NCBI RefSeq assembly: GCF_001831475.1
Contig: NZ_CP017688.1
Location: forward strand, 186,001-250,000
Length of the DNA: 64,000 bases
Direction of reading: 5' to 3'
Source of the DNA: Flavobacterium crassostreae
GTDB taxonomy: Bacteria > Bacteroidota > Bacteroidia > Flavobacteriales > Flavobacteriaceae
Below the pieces are notes generated by a model. It was not told the DNA's origin. It saw nothing but the letters and a program-made list of their open reading frames with translations, and did not search any database. The stretch's first letter is position 1, and the number at the start of each line of letters is the position of its first letter. Made by a program: the position numbers and the translations under genes. Shown piece after piece: positions 38,012-47,020 of this stretch.

Positions 38012-38374
38012 ATGTATAAAGAATTAATGGCATATCAAAAGGCAATAAAGTTAGCCATGCAAGTATTTGAAGTGTCCAAAGCATTTCCTAAAGAAGAACG
38101 TTATTCGCTAACCGATCAAATAAGGAGAAGTTCCCGATCTGTTTGTGCTAATATTGCCGAAGGATACAGAAAACGATTGTATGAAAAACATTTTATTGCC
38201 AAATTATCTGATGCAGATATAGAAAATAGTGAGAGCACCGTTTGTCCAGATTTTGCAGTTGGTTGCAACAACCTAACAAAAAACACACATCAAGAACTAC
38301 TTGCCTTCACCGTAGAAACAGGCAAGCTATTAGGATATAGGATTCAAAATCCTGAAAAATTTAGTAAAAAATGA
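38012..38374 (+). CDS. Four-helix bundle protein (S23/IVP-like)
   Basis: A 120-aa all-helical protein of the family once called S23 ribosomal or intervening-sequence protein. The signatures FPKEERYSLTDQIRRSSRSVCANIAEGYRKR and KHFIAKLSDADIENSE are plain. The second half (CPDFAVGCNNLTKNTHQELLA) is slightly divergent from the usual WLDFALAC. The family's function is unclear; it often sits in mobile or intergenic contexts in Bacteroidota. Its stop overlaps the start of the toxin-like gene (ATGA), and a block of 7-nt repeats follows within that gene. It interrupts the otherwise thematic operon. Confidence 0.85.
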   Translation: MYKELMAYQKAIKLAMQVFEVSKAFPKEERYSLTDQIRRSSRSVCANIAEGYRKRLYEKHFIAKLSDADIENSESTVCPDFAVGCNNLTKNTHQELLAFTVETGKLLGYRIQNPEKFSKK

Positions 38375-41300
38375 AAAAAATACTCCAAACTATAATCAAC
38401 ACATTGCAACTCGTAAACTGCATACTACATACTGCATACCGCATACTGAACAACCTAAACCGAACACTGAAAACTGAAAACTGCAACCCGAACACCGAAC
38501 ACTGCAAACTGCATACTGCAAACTGCATACTGCATCCTGCCTACTGCCTACTGCTCACAGTATTCTTATCATTACTAACCTTCCAGCAGGCATCTGCCCA
38601 AATTTACCCTATTCAAGTAAATCCGCAGTTAATACCGCCATATAGCTTAAAACTATCTGATTATCAAACCACCAGCTCCGAAAAACTATTTGTCAATATC
38701 CTATTGACAGACACACAAGAAATAGGCCGACGCGTGCGACTTAAAATGCGCATCGAAGGCAATGGTTATAACATTCAAAATACAGATGTTGTTGCAGGAG
38801 CAACACCAATCTATTTGGATGGAGGAATTAATCAACGGCTATCAAACTTGGATTTACGTCCTTATTTTGAACTCAATAACCTTTTGGGAATAGCACCCCA
38901 ACAATATACACAACCCTTACCTAGTGGTAGGTATGATTTCTGTTTTGAAGTATATGACTTCTTCTCTGGGCAACTGTTGTCGCGCAAAAGTTGCTTCTCA
39001 GTTTATTTAATTCTTAACGACCCTCCTATTCTTAACCTGCCTTTTCGTGGCGACTTAGTAACAGCCAAAAATCCACAAAATGTAATTTTCAGCTGGACAC
39101 CTCGCCACCTCAACGCCACAGGAGTTCAATATGAATTTACGCTAAAAGAATTATGGGATACTACCATAGATCCGCAAGCAGCATTTTTGAGCAGCCCACC
39201 ACTTTATCAAACTACAACATACACCAGTACCCTACTTTATGGCCCAGCAGACATTCCGCTTTTAGAAGGAAAAAAATACGCTTGGCAAGTACGAGCCATC
39301 GTAAGTGACGGGATCAGCGAAACCTCGGTTTTTAAAAACAATGGCTGTAGCGAAATCTTTAATTTTACGTACCAGGGCAATTGCGAAGTGCCGAAATTTG
39401 TTATGTCTGAAGCACAAAACACGCAAACGGTTCAAATTACTTGGTTGTATTCAGATCATATTAGATACCAAATCCAGTATCGTAAAAAAGGCTATGGCGA
39501 CGCAGATTGGTTTAATTTATATGCTTACAATCAACAAAGTACTATTCATAATCTTGAAGCTGCAACTACCTATGAATTTAGAGTAGGTGGTGAGTGTACA
39601 CCCGAAGGCGGTTTTGCCTTCTCTGGCAAACAAGAGTTTACTACACCTACCGAAAATGAAACTGCTTATTACAACTGTGGTATAATGCCGCAGATAAAAA
39701 TAAAGAACAACACTCCTCTTCCTAGTTTAAAAAAAGGAGAAACTTTTACCGCCGGTGACTTTCCTGTTGTAACTGCAGAAGTAAATGGTAGTGGTGGCAA
39801 CTATTCAGGTTGGGGATACATAACCCTTCCCTTTTTAGAAAAATTAAATAAGGTAATTGATATTGCTAACAAAGTAAGTGACGGTGCTGTAAACGTTGGG
39901 AAATACACTAGAATAAAAGTAGAATTTAAAAGTATTCAAATCAATACCGATTACGAACTAACCCAAGGTATAGTAGAAACAAGCTACGATCCAAAATGGA
40001 AAGGGATCCTTGATACCGATGCAATCATTGAAGACTTAGCAGGCCTAAACGGAGAAATAACCACTTTTGACGCTACCAAAGTAGAGTTACAAGGCGTAAA
40101 AGTTGTTGATGGTCAAGTAGTTTTAATCAAGGAAAACGGCACCCAAACCACTATTGACAGCAAACTACCAGTAGTAATAGTCGATAAAAGCGGTAAAACC
40201 TTTACCGTAAACGAGCAAGGACAAGTTACCGAAGGACAAGCAGCAGATGGTGGCGCACCTAATAGAAGCAACACCACAGGTGTAGACAACGCAGGCAATG
40301 TGAACTTGATATCATCTAAGGATGTAGAAGTACTATTTGAACCAGGCAACGGCAAATATACCTTTGACACCAACCCCAATCAAGACAAAAGCCTATCGAC
40401 TAATGCCGCTCATAATAGCACTTACGAAACCATTAAAAAAGCCGATGGCAGCAATTATTATGTGCACTACAAAGCGGTATCTGATGCTCCTTTTAAAGAA
40501 GATGAAATAAATGCTAAAGTTTCTTTTTCGAATGGAAAAACAAAAGAGAACCTTGTCTTTAAAACACAAAACGGAAATGCAGTAGCACCTACATGGTCTG
40601 GTAATGTAGCGACATTTAAGCTAACCAAACAATTTGACTACGCCAAGGATGCTATTATAGCCACTGTAAAACCAGCCGACTCTACAGCCAAGTACGAAAT
40701 AGCTGGTAAAATAGACCTATGGCATCTTACCCCTAAGAAAGTCAATGTAGTGCTTGTGAGTATCAATGATGCGCCAATTCCTAGCGATGCAGCAACAAAA
40801 CTCAATGAAATATACAATAAAGCAGGAGTCAGTTTCAATGTAAGTACCATTAAGAAAAAGATTACCAACACTTGGGGTACTACTATAGTAACAGGAGATA
40901 GTGACGCGTTAAATACGTACACCAATGGGCAGCAACTTGTGACCCAAGCGGTAATAAATGCATTGGGTAGCGAGTATAAAACCGATACCTATTACATGCT
41001 TTACACTAATGAGAAAGCTAGTAATAGTGATGCTGGATTTATGCCCCTGTTGAGACAGTTTGGGTTTGTGTTTAATGGAGCCAACCGCACGTTAGCACAT
41101 GAATTAGGTCATGGTGTATTTGGCTTGAAGCACCCGTTTACTAAGGATGCTGACCAACGCAAAACCAACTTGCTAATGGATTATGGTGGAGGTGAACTCT
41201 TGAGCCATAACGATTGGGAGATGATATATGCGCCAGGCTTGCAGTTGTACCAGTTTACGCAAGGGAGTAGTGCGGGGGCTTTGGCTGAAAAAAAATGGGT

Positions 41301-44121
41301 GGCTCCTGATTTTAAGACTGTTTTTTTTGTTAATGATGCGAAGAGCATTTGTAGTAATTCTACTTACCCAAAAGGTACTGTTGGAGGAGTTTCTTTAAAT
41401 GGTAAATGTTATACTGCCAAATTTGAGAATGACATTTTTAAAGGCTTTTTTAACGGATCGGATTCTTTACCTGGCTATATTGATAAAACATCAGAAATAA
41501 AATCATCGGACATAGTCAATCTCTATGTACACAAAACAGTTTGTGGCCCAAACCCAACTTACCAATTAGAATGGAATTATGTTAAGGAAAACAAAGAAAA
41601 TATAAATTACGATGATAAACAAAGTCTAGAGAATTGGACCTGTTCAACAAAAGGAGATTTCGATTCTGAGTTTTTTACTATTTCAAATTCAGAATTACCT
41701 CCAGGCGTAAAAACTGTAAGCGCTACCGAAATCGATTCAGAAACAATTCAAAAAGCAGTAACAAATTTAAATGCATTAATTGCCAAAAACAATAACAGTT
41801 ACGCTTACAGTACAGAAATGAGTAATAATGAGTTAGGGCATATTTATAATAACGACAGAATATTAAGCGATGAGGCAATAAAATTAGATCATCGATTAGT
41901 TTACCTCTCGGATTACTCAAAAACACTAAATAAACCAGTTAATATCTATATTTTATATCAAGATGTAAATATACTTATGACAGGTAATTGGAACGAATAC
42001 GCAAAAAAGGTTTTTGAAAAGAGTAACCTTAAGGATGCTATAGGAGGAGGAGTGCTAATTACAGTTCCCATTTTGTCAGTTCGAAGTGAAGTAGGCAATA
42101 GTGTCTTTGGTGCAACTTATAATATGCCTGGTTTATATGCTTCAGGTGTTAGTATAGCTACAGATAAAATAATTAAACAAAACGCTGTAGATCATTATAA
42201 AAACAATTTTTATTATGTAGGAATTGAGGATAATCAGGTTTTAAATTTCATCCAAGATGTATATACACAAACTTATAAACCGTACGTAATATATTACGGC
42301 TACAAAGCAGCAGATGGTAGTATACCGTTGCCAAGAAAGTTTAAAAATGAAGACAGTAAATATTTACCAGGTAATAATTTTGTTAAAAGTATTATTTTAA
42401 ACAAGAATAAATACTATGACTTAGTAGAAGCTTTAACAGAACCTAAAAAAAGATTAGTTATTGGTCGAGGAATTGTAGCTAATGAACTTTATGAAACCCA
42501 GCTTTTAGATTATGAAATAAGAAGAGCTGATTATATAAGCCAAGGGGCTTTGCGTAGTAACGCAGATTTAGTTCCCGTTGATAATTCAATAAACTTTAAA
42601 GAAAGTCAATTAGACGATAAAACAGTATGTAATTATGTAAAAGAATACGCCTATCAAGGTGGTTTTGACAATTGGATATCAGATTTAAGAGTGTATTATG
42701 GAGGTACTGATGACGAGCTTCCTATTTATAAATTTGACCAGACATACAACAAAGATAAGTTAAGCACTATAGACCCTTTAGTTTATGGAGCTATTGATGT
42801 AGCCTCCTTTGCAGCTAGTTTTGTTGCTGCCGACGCCGTGCCCGAAAGTTTTGGTTTAGCTTATGCCGTTTGGCGTAATGACATAACAAACACAGCCCTG
42901 TACACGGGGTCAATCGTGGCTCCTTTCTTGGCAAGTGGCGAGTTACGATTAGGGCAAACTGCAATGAGAAAAATAGGAAAAGATGCTAAAATATTTTACA
43001 ACGGTCTATCCTATGGTTTATCTCAAGACGGAAAATTAACACTTAACACTAACTCTTTTGTAAAAGGAAGAATGTTAGAATTTTTTAAATTGTCAGATAA
43101 TGCGATTACTAATGTAGAATTAGATGTATTCATTAGGACATTTAAAGAAGGAAAAGTAACAAATCAACAATTAAAAACTATCCTTTCTGAAGTTGATGAA
43201 GCAAAGAGAGTATTGTTAATTAAGAATGTAAAAGTAACTTCAGAGTTAGTATCAAAATTAACAGGAATAACAAAAAAACTTCACGAACGTCTCTATTCTG
43301 GAGGAATAAACTTTAAAGAAGAAGGTAATATAATCAAATATTTTACCAAAGATGGAAAGGAAGAAATTGCTAAAATAGAAAATGGAATCTTTAAAGTATC
43401 CAAGACAAAACCAAATATCCCCCCTCCATCAAAATATTTAGATGCAGAATATATTACAAGACATCTAAATAAATTTGAAACAGAGGGTGCCGGTTTTATA
43501 GCTGTGAAGAGTTGGACTGAAACAGGGAGATTCCCTGCACTTCCAGCGCGAAAATTTGTAGGTTTAAGAAGTGAAATGGATGCAATTATTCTGAAATACG
43601 AAAAAACAGGAGATTGGAAAGTCCTAAGAGACGAATTAAATTTAGGAGCTGCTACGGATTTATCAAAAGAAGAAATTTACTATATTAAAATTAACGGTAA
43701 TGATTCGAGATTTAAATTTGATATACATACCGGAAATGAAGCTGGCGCAATTCCAGGCGAATGGGTATTTGGAGGAGCTACAAAAAACGGTATAAATGAA
43801 GCAGCTCTTGTGGGCTGTGAAACTTGTATTCATAACAATCAAATGGACAATGTAATTGATTTCTTTGGCAAAAATAATACTAAGAAAATTAAAACCTTAG
43901 AAATCATCGATTCAGGTATAGAAACCTTTTTTACAAAAATTAAAAACGAGTTCCCTAAGTTAGACGAACTATTAAAAGGAAATGATGCATTAAAAAAATC
44001 AATTTATAAAGATTTTGAAAAAGCAGAAAACACAGTATTAAAAGTTTTAGAAAACGAAGAAACATTTAAAGTGTATCAACAATATAAAGCGATCGACAAA
44101 GACGCAATTATTTGTAACTAA
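38371..44121 (+). CDS. Giant multidomain polymorphic-toxin-like protein with metzincin-like motif
   Basis: A 1916-aa protein. Residues 1-60 are mostly repeat-encoded sequence; the true secretory core is LLLTVFLSLLTFQQASA (about 60-76). The mature part starts QIYPIQVNPQLIPPYSLKL, a region I recall being annotated as TANFOR in flavobacteria. FN3-like strands occur near 335-430. A metallopeptidase-like zone has H910-E-x-x-H914 with G and H921 in HELGHGVFGLKH and a Met-turn-like NLLMDYG at M936. A hydrophobic small-residue pre-toxin stretch (DVASFAASFVAADAV, IVAPFLASGEL) lies near 1475-1530. The last 250 residues form a variable C-terminal domain (FPALPARKFVGLRSEMDA; GNEAGAIPGEWVFGG; CETC) that I do not recognise. 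The small gene that follows at 2 bp is a likely immunity gene. Confidence 0.82.
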   Translation: MKKILQTIINTLQLVNCILHTAYRILNNLNRTLKTENCNPNTEHCKLHTANCILHPAYCLLLTVFLSLLTFQQASAQIYPIQVNPQLIPPYSLKLSDYQTTSSEKLFVNILLTDTQEIGRRVRLKMRIEGNGYNIQNTDVVAGATPIYLDGGINQRLSNLDLRPYFELNNLLGIAPQQYTQPLPSGRYDFCFEVYDFFSGQLLSRKSCFSVYLILNDPPILNLPFRGDLVTAKNPQNVIFSWTPRHLNATGVQYEFTLKELWDTTIDPQAAFLSSPPLYQTTTYTSTLLYGPADIPLLEGKKYAWQVRAIVSDGISETSVFKNNGCSEIFNFTYQGNCEVPKFVMSEAQNTQTVQITWLYSDHIRYQIQYRKKGYGDADWFNLYAYNQQSTIHNLEAATTYEFRVGGECTPEGGFAFSGKQEFTTPTENETAYYNCGIMPQIKIKNNTPLPSLKKGETFTAGDFPVVTAEVNGSGGNYSGWGYITLPFLEKLNKVIDIANKVSDGAVNVGKYTRIKVEFKSIQINTDYELTQGIVETSYDPKWKGILDTDAIIEDLAGLNGEITTFDATKVELQGVKVVDGQVVLIKENGTQTTIDSKLPVVIVDKSGKTFTVNEQGQVTEGQAADGGAPNRSNTTGVDNAGNVNLISSKDVEVLFEPGNGKYTFDTNPNQDKSLSTNAAHNSTYETIKKADGSNYYVHYKAVSDAPFKEDEINAKVSFSNGKTKENLVFKTQNGNAVAPTWSGNVATFKLTKQFDYAKDAIIATVKPADSTAKYEIAGKIDLWHLTPKKVNVVLVSINDAPIPSDAATKLNEIYNKAGVSFNVSTIKKKITNTWGTTIVTGDSDALNTYTNGQQLVTQAVINALGSEYKTDTYYMLYTNEKASNSDAGFMPLLRQFGFVFNGANRTLAHELGHGVFGLKHPFTKDADQRKTNLLMDYGGGELLSHNDWEMIYAPGLQLYQFTQGSSAGALAEKKWVAPDFKTVFFVNDAKSICSNSTYPKGTVGGVSLNGKCYTAKFENDIFKGFFNGSDSLPGYIDKTSEIKSSDIVNLYVHKTVCGPNPTYQLEWNYVKENKENINYDDKQSLENWTCSTKGDFDSEFFTISNSELPPGVKTVSATEIDSETIQKAVTNLNALIAKNNNSYAYSTEMSNNELGHIYNNDRILSDEAIKLDHRLVYLSDYSKTLNKPVNIYILYQDVNILMTGNWNEYAKKVFEKSNLKDAIGGGVLITVPILSVRSEVGNSVFGATYNMPGLYASGVSIATDKIIKQNAVDHYKNNFYYVGIEDNQVLNFIQDVYTQTYKPYVIYYGYKAADGSIPLPRKFKNEDSKYLPGNNFVKSIILNKNKYYDLVEALTEPKKRLVIGRGIVANELYETQLLDYEIRRADYISQGALRSNADLVPVDNSINFKESQLDDKTVCNYVKEYAYQGGFDNWISDLRVYYGGTDDELPIYKFDQTYNKDKLSTIDPLVYGAIDVASFAASFVAADAVPESFGLAYAVWRNDITNTALYTGSIVAPFLASGELRLGQTAMRKIGKDAKIFYNGLSYGLSQDGKLTLNTNSFVKGRMLEFFKLSDNAITNVELDVFIRTFKEGKVTNQQLKTILSEVDEAKRVLLIKNVKVTSELVSKLTGITKKLHERLYSGGINFKEEGNIIKYFTKDGKEEIAKIENGIFKVSKTKPNIPPPSKYLDAEYITRHLNKFETEGAGFIAVKSWTETGRFPALPARKFVGLRSEMDAIILKYEKTGDWKVLRDELNLGAATDLSKEEIYYIKINGNDSRFKFDIHTGNEAGAIPGEWVFGGATKNGINEAALVGCETCIHNNQMDNVIDFFGKNNTKKIKTLEIIDSGIETFFTKIKNEFPKLDELLKGNDALKKSIYKDFEKAENTVLKVLENEETFKVYQQYKAIDKDAIICN
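38408..38556 (+). repeat. Degenerate 7-nt (ACTGCAN) repeat inside the toxin gene's 5' end
   Basis: About 20 units related to ACTGCAT / ACTGCAA / ACTGAAA follow one another, with a slightly irregular centre. The in-frame translation is the odd LHTAYRILNNLNRTLKTENC stretch between the start codon and the secretion signal. Confidence 0.85.
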
Positions 44122-44123
44122 AC

Positions 44124-44579
44124 ATGGAAAAAGAAAATAGCAACTTATTACAAAAAGCAATAATCAATAAAAATTTATTTGATTTTGCATTAGGCAACGG
44201 CGAATATTATTTGACTGATAGAGAGTACGGTACACATTGGACTTTAGGCATTTGGTTATATCACATTATTCCATGTTTAGAAAAAAACGAAGGAATAAAT
44301 GAAATAAATGATATGTTTGAACAATTGATTAATACTACTACACCAAAAAGCATAGCAACAAATGACAGTTTGTTAATGCATACCTATACTTATGTAAGTT
44401 TACTTCAAAGTGGTAGAATAAAAAACAAAGTTATCAAAGACGCAACTATAATTGAGGCAATAGAAAAGTTATCAACTTATTTTGAATTTTTAAAAACAGC
44501 TGACTCGCATAAGTACGAAGAAGATATTTATATTTTTAATTTACTCAAAAATAGATTTCACGAAATAAAACCCCAATAA
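44124..44579 (+). CDS. Small cytoplasmic protein, probable immunity to the upstream giant toxin
   Basis: A 151-aa protein without signal peptide or membrane segment, rich in helices (LLQKAIINKNLFDFALGNGEYY; EINDMFEQLI; IIEAIEKLSTYFEFLK). No family is recognised. The case for immunity is positional: it starts 2 bp after the stop of a giant protein with a variable C-terminal domain, it is small and acidic, and it is followed 1 bp later by another toxin-like gene with its own partner. Confidence 0.55.
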   Translation: MEKENSNLLQKAIINKNLFDFALGNGEYYLTDREYGTHWTLGIWLYHIIPCLEKNEGINEINDMFEQLINTTTPKSIATNDSLLMHTYTYVSLLQSGRIKNKVIKDATIIEAIEKLSTYFEFLKTADSHKYEEDIYIFNLLKNRFHEIKPQ

Positions 44580-44580
44580 T

Positions 44581-45558
44581 ATGCAACAGATTAAAAAAAT
44601 GTTTTTTATACTCTTATTGCTATTCATAAATAGTATTAGTGCGCAATGTTGGTTTAAAGAATTGCTGATAGAAACTAATTCTAATGCTAAATTAAGTGCT
44701 TATTTTAAAAACGCATCAAAAGAAGAGTTCAACGCTTATAAAACACTCCAAACGAATGGCAGCAAATACATAAAAACCAACCCAACATATATAGAGAAAT
44801 TCTCGAAACTAAGCCCAGAAAATCAAGCTAAAATTGCCCTATTTAACGATGATAAAGTAGGTTCTACACTTACTAAGTTTTTAGACGATTGTGATACAGA
44901 TTTTTTAATCTATATCAACAACCCTGAAAATCTGATACAAGTAAAAGGATTTCTTGCTCATAAAACTGGAATGCTCTCAACAGAAGAAAGTGAAAAATTA
45001 GCTGAAATGCTTCGAAGGCTAGATGAGATTCCAAGCGATAAAGCTAGAAAGTGGCTAGATTATGGTGCAAATCAAGCAGTATTTAAAACAAACCGAGAAG
45101 CTGGAACTGCCTTTGGTAATTTAATAAAAACGCAACTGTCTGATGCAAATTCTGAAGCTTATACAACATTAGCTAAGCATTTAAATGATTTAAACCCAAA
45201 GATCAATTTAGATGAATATTCTATATATTCGCAAGTACAGTTATGTTTAACCAAAAATTGCATTGATAAAGGCCAATTTTGGATTCCTGATTTTATGTTA
45301 GTTAAAGTAAGTCAAGACGGATTAGGGAAAGACTTTCTCGAAACCATCATAATTGACTCAAAACTATCGGGCTCTACTGGTTGGACACCCAACCAAAATA
45401 CAGCAAAAAAAATGGATGGATGGAGTATCAAAGCAATAGGAAATGAGGCTTTAATTAAAGGGAGTAGAATTGAAGACTTTGACGTAAAAAGTTCAATAAC
45501 TAAAAACGGTGATTTTATAAAATTGTATAGTGAAAGTGGAATTTTAAAAACTAAATAA
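44581..45558 (+). CDS. Secreted toxin with PD-(D/E)xK nuclease-like C-terminus
   Basis: A 325-aa protein with signal peptide MQQIKKMFFILLLLFINSISA. Residues 25-200 are helical and charged, resembling the pre-toxin linkers of Bacteroidota polymorphic toxins. The C-terminal 100 residues carry P236-D237 (FWIPDFMLV), E255, and D259-S-K261 (TIIIDSKLS): the spacing of a PD-(D/E)xK endonuclease core, followed by GWTPNQNTAKKMDGW. The nuclease reading is inference from the motif. It lies 1 bp after the preceding small gene and 2 bp before its putative immunity gene. The end of the gene is repeated 1.7 kb downstream. Confidence 0.7.
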   Translation: MQQIKKMFFILLLLFINSISAQCWFKELLIETNSNAKLSAYFKNASKEEFNAYKTLQTNGSKYIKTNPTYIEKFSKLSPENQAKIALFNDDKVGSTLTKFLDDCDTDFLIYINNPENLIQVKGFLAHKTGMLSTEESEKLAEMLRRLDEIPSDKARKWLDYGANQAVFKTNREAGTAFGNLIKTQLSDANSEAYTTLAKHLNDLNPKINLDEYSIYSQVQLCLTKNCIDKGQFWIPDFMLVKVSQDGLGKDFLETIIIDSKLSGSTGWTPNQNTAKKMDGWSIKAIGNEALIKGSRIEDFDVKSSITKNGDFIKLYSESGILKTK

Positions 45559-45949
45559 TCATGAAATTTAACGAACAAATATTTAACATCTTTAAGTCTT
45601 TTTTTGCAGAAAAAGGATATCCAGATTCAAAATATTACGAACATAATGGTGCTTTAGACTATTACAGAAAAGACAAAAACAATATTCATTGGATTACCAT
45701 TACCCTTGATATAACAAAAAAAGCTTTTGTCGATGTATATGGTCAAATATCATTTTTGGAAGTAACAAATATTCTTCAAAAATTCATTGAAATTAGAACA
45801 AATCCTTTTGAAAAAATAGTTGTTAATTATTATTTATATGAAAATAGAGAAAAATGGACGGATGTATGGAAAGCATTAAAAGCAGCTTCACCATTAAAAA
45901 CCAAAGAAGACATTGAAATTTTTAAACAAAACATCTCCAACCACGTAGA
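45421..45949 (+). repeat. Direct repeat copy 1 (toxin 3' end + immunity 5' end)
   Basis: The 529 bases match 47119-47647 with one mismatch that I could find (G45864/A47562). Sequence similarity, but not identity, extends on both sides. Confidence 0.9.
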
Positions 45950-46250
45950 CAACTACATAGTACCCTTTTTCGAAAAAATCCCCAATTTACAAGCAGTAAA
46001 TGATGAGATTTTGAATAGGGTGCCACAATCTTTGTATACAAAATATATTCCTGGAGAAACTCATTTTAAAGTTTTAATTATAATGAAACTTTGTAATAAT
46101 TTAAAATATGACGATTTTAAAATTTGGGTAATTAATACGTACACTAATGCTTATAAAGCAGATCCGAACAAGTATGGCAAAGATTACGAAACCTTAAAAG
46201 CATTGTTAGCATATCTAGATAGTGGAGAGTATAAGAAAGATTTAGTTTGA
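45561..46250 (+). CDS. Probable immunity protein, copy 1
   Basis: A 229-aa cytoplasmic protein, no signal peptide. It starts 2 bp after the PD-(D/E)xK toxin gene. The N-terminal half is alpha/beta (KNNIHWITITLDITKKAFVD, VYGQISFLEVTNILQKFIE). The C-terminal half is helical, ending AYLDSGEYKKDLV. Its first 129 residues are essentially identical to copy 2, while residues 140-229 diverge strongly. No family was recognised. The immunity role rests on position and on the paired duplication with the toxin tip. Confidence 0.65.
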   Translation: MKFNEQIFNIFKSFFAEKGYPDSKYYEHNGALDYYRKDKNNIHWITITLDITKKAFVDVYGQISFLEVTNILQKFIEIRTNPFEKIVVNYYLYENREKWTDVWKALKAASPLKTKEDIEIFKQNISNHVDNYIVPFFEKIPNLQAVNDEILNRVPQSLYTKYIPGETHFKVLIIMKLCNNLKYDDFKIWVINTYTNAYKADPNKYGKDYETLKALLAYLDSGEYKKDLV

Positions 46251-46303
46251 TATCAAAGCAATTGGAAATGAAGCTTTGATTAAAGGTAATGATGTTAATG
46301 GAT
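46251..46303 (+). pseudogene. Fragment of a third toxin C-terminal tip
   Basis: In frame, ATATCAAAGCAATTGG onward translates as IKAIGNEALIKGNDVNGF, matching the toxin's SIKAIGNEALIKGSRIEDF. It begins right at the end of immunity copy 1 and stops at the REP palindrome, so it is a truncated remnant of yet another tip copy. Confidence 0.75.
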
Positions 46304-46304
46304 T

Positions 46305-46339
46305 CCCCCCGCTACCGCACGAATCCTTTCGTGTGGTTC
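46305..46339 (+). repeat. REP palindrome 1 (upstream of the RAYT gene)
   Basis: CCCCCCGCTAC head, then the palindrome CCGCACGAA-TCC-TTTCGTGTGG. It has the layout of REP elements processed by REP-associated tyrosine transposases. Confidence 0.85.
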
Positions 46340-46409
46340 ATGAAGTTGAACACTAACATAATTTTAAAACTAAACTTCCTATATTTACTTCAACCTTAAA
46401 ACAACAACT

Positions 46410-46976
46410 ATGAGTAGAAATTATAAGTTTTATAATCCGGAGGGTTTGTATTTTATAAGTTTTGCTGTTGTAGGTTGGTTGGATGTATTTACTCGTAATG
46501 AGTACAAAGATTTATTTCTTGAAAGTCTAGCATTTTGTCAAAAGAACAAAGGATTAGAAATTCACGCTTGGTGTATAATGAGTAATCATGTGCATTTAGT
46601 TTTTAGAAGTATAAACGATCAAAATCCTGAGTTATTGATTGGAGATTTAAAGCGATTTACTAGTCGATCGATTGTAAAAAGTATTCAAGAAAATCCAAGG
46701 GAGAGTAGAAAAGAATTCTTGCTGGATTTTTTTCAAAAAGAAGCCGAGAAAAGTTCCAATGTAAAACACAATCAATTTTGGAGGCACGATAACAAGCCTA
46801 TCGAATTGTGGAGTAATAAAGTGATTCAGCAAAAGATAGATTATGTGCATAATAATCCTGTAGAGGAAGGTTTAGTTTATAAAGCGGAAGATTATGTTTA
46901 TAGTAGTGCTATTGATTATTCAGGTGAAAAAGGATTAATAGACGATGTAGTTGTTTTTAGAATGTATGGTATTTAA
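46410..46976 (+). CDS. REP-associated tyrosine transposase (RAYT, TnpA-REP)
   Basis: A 188-aa Y1/HUH single-strand endonuclease. HUH motif at H60-V-H62 in MSNHVHLVF, catalytic Tyr Y145 in KIDYVHNNPVEEG, and the typical N-terminus YKFYNPEGLYFISFAVVGW. It looks intact. REP palindromes in inverted orientation flank it, 70 bp upstream and directly downstream, forming a self-contained REP-RAYT unit. RAYTs move or copy REP sequences and are usually vertically inherited single-copy genes. Here it lies inside a duplicated toxin/immunity cassette. Confidence 0.92.
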   Translation: MSRNYKFYNPEGLYFISFAVVGWLDVFTRNEYKDLFLESLAFCQKNKGLEIHAWCIMSNHVHLVFRSINDQNPELLIGDLKRFTSRSIVKSIQENPRESRKEFLLDFFQKEAEKSSNVKHNQFWRHDNKPIELWSNKVIQQKIDYVHNNPVEEGLVYKAEDYVYSSAIDYSGEKGLIDDVVVFRMYGI

Positions 46977-46983
46977 TGATAGC

Positions 46984-47019
46984 GAACCACACGAAGGGAT
47001 TCGTGCGGCAGCGGGGGGA
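46984..47019 (-). repeat. REP palindrome 2 (downstream of the RAYT gene, inverted)
   Basis: The reverse complement of REP 1 with few changes: CCACACGAAGGGATTCGTGCGG followed by CAGCGGGGGG. Confidence 0.85.
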
Positions 47020-47020
47020 C

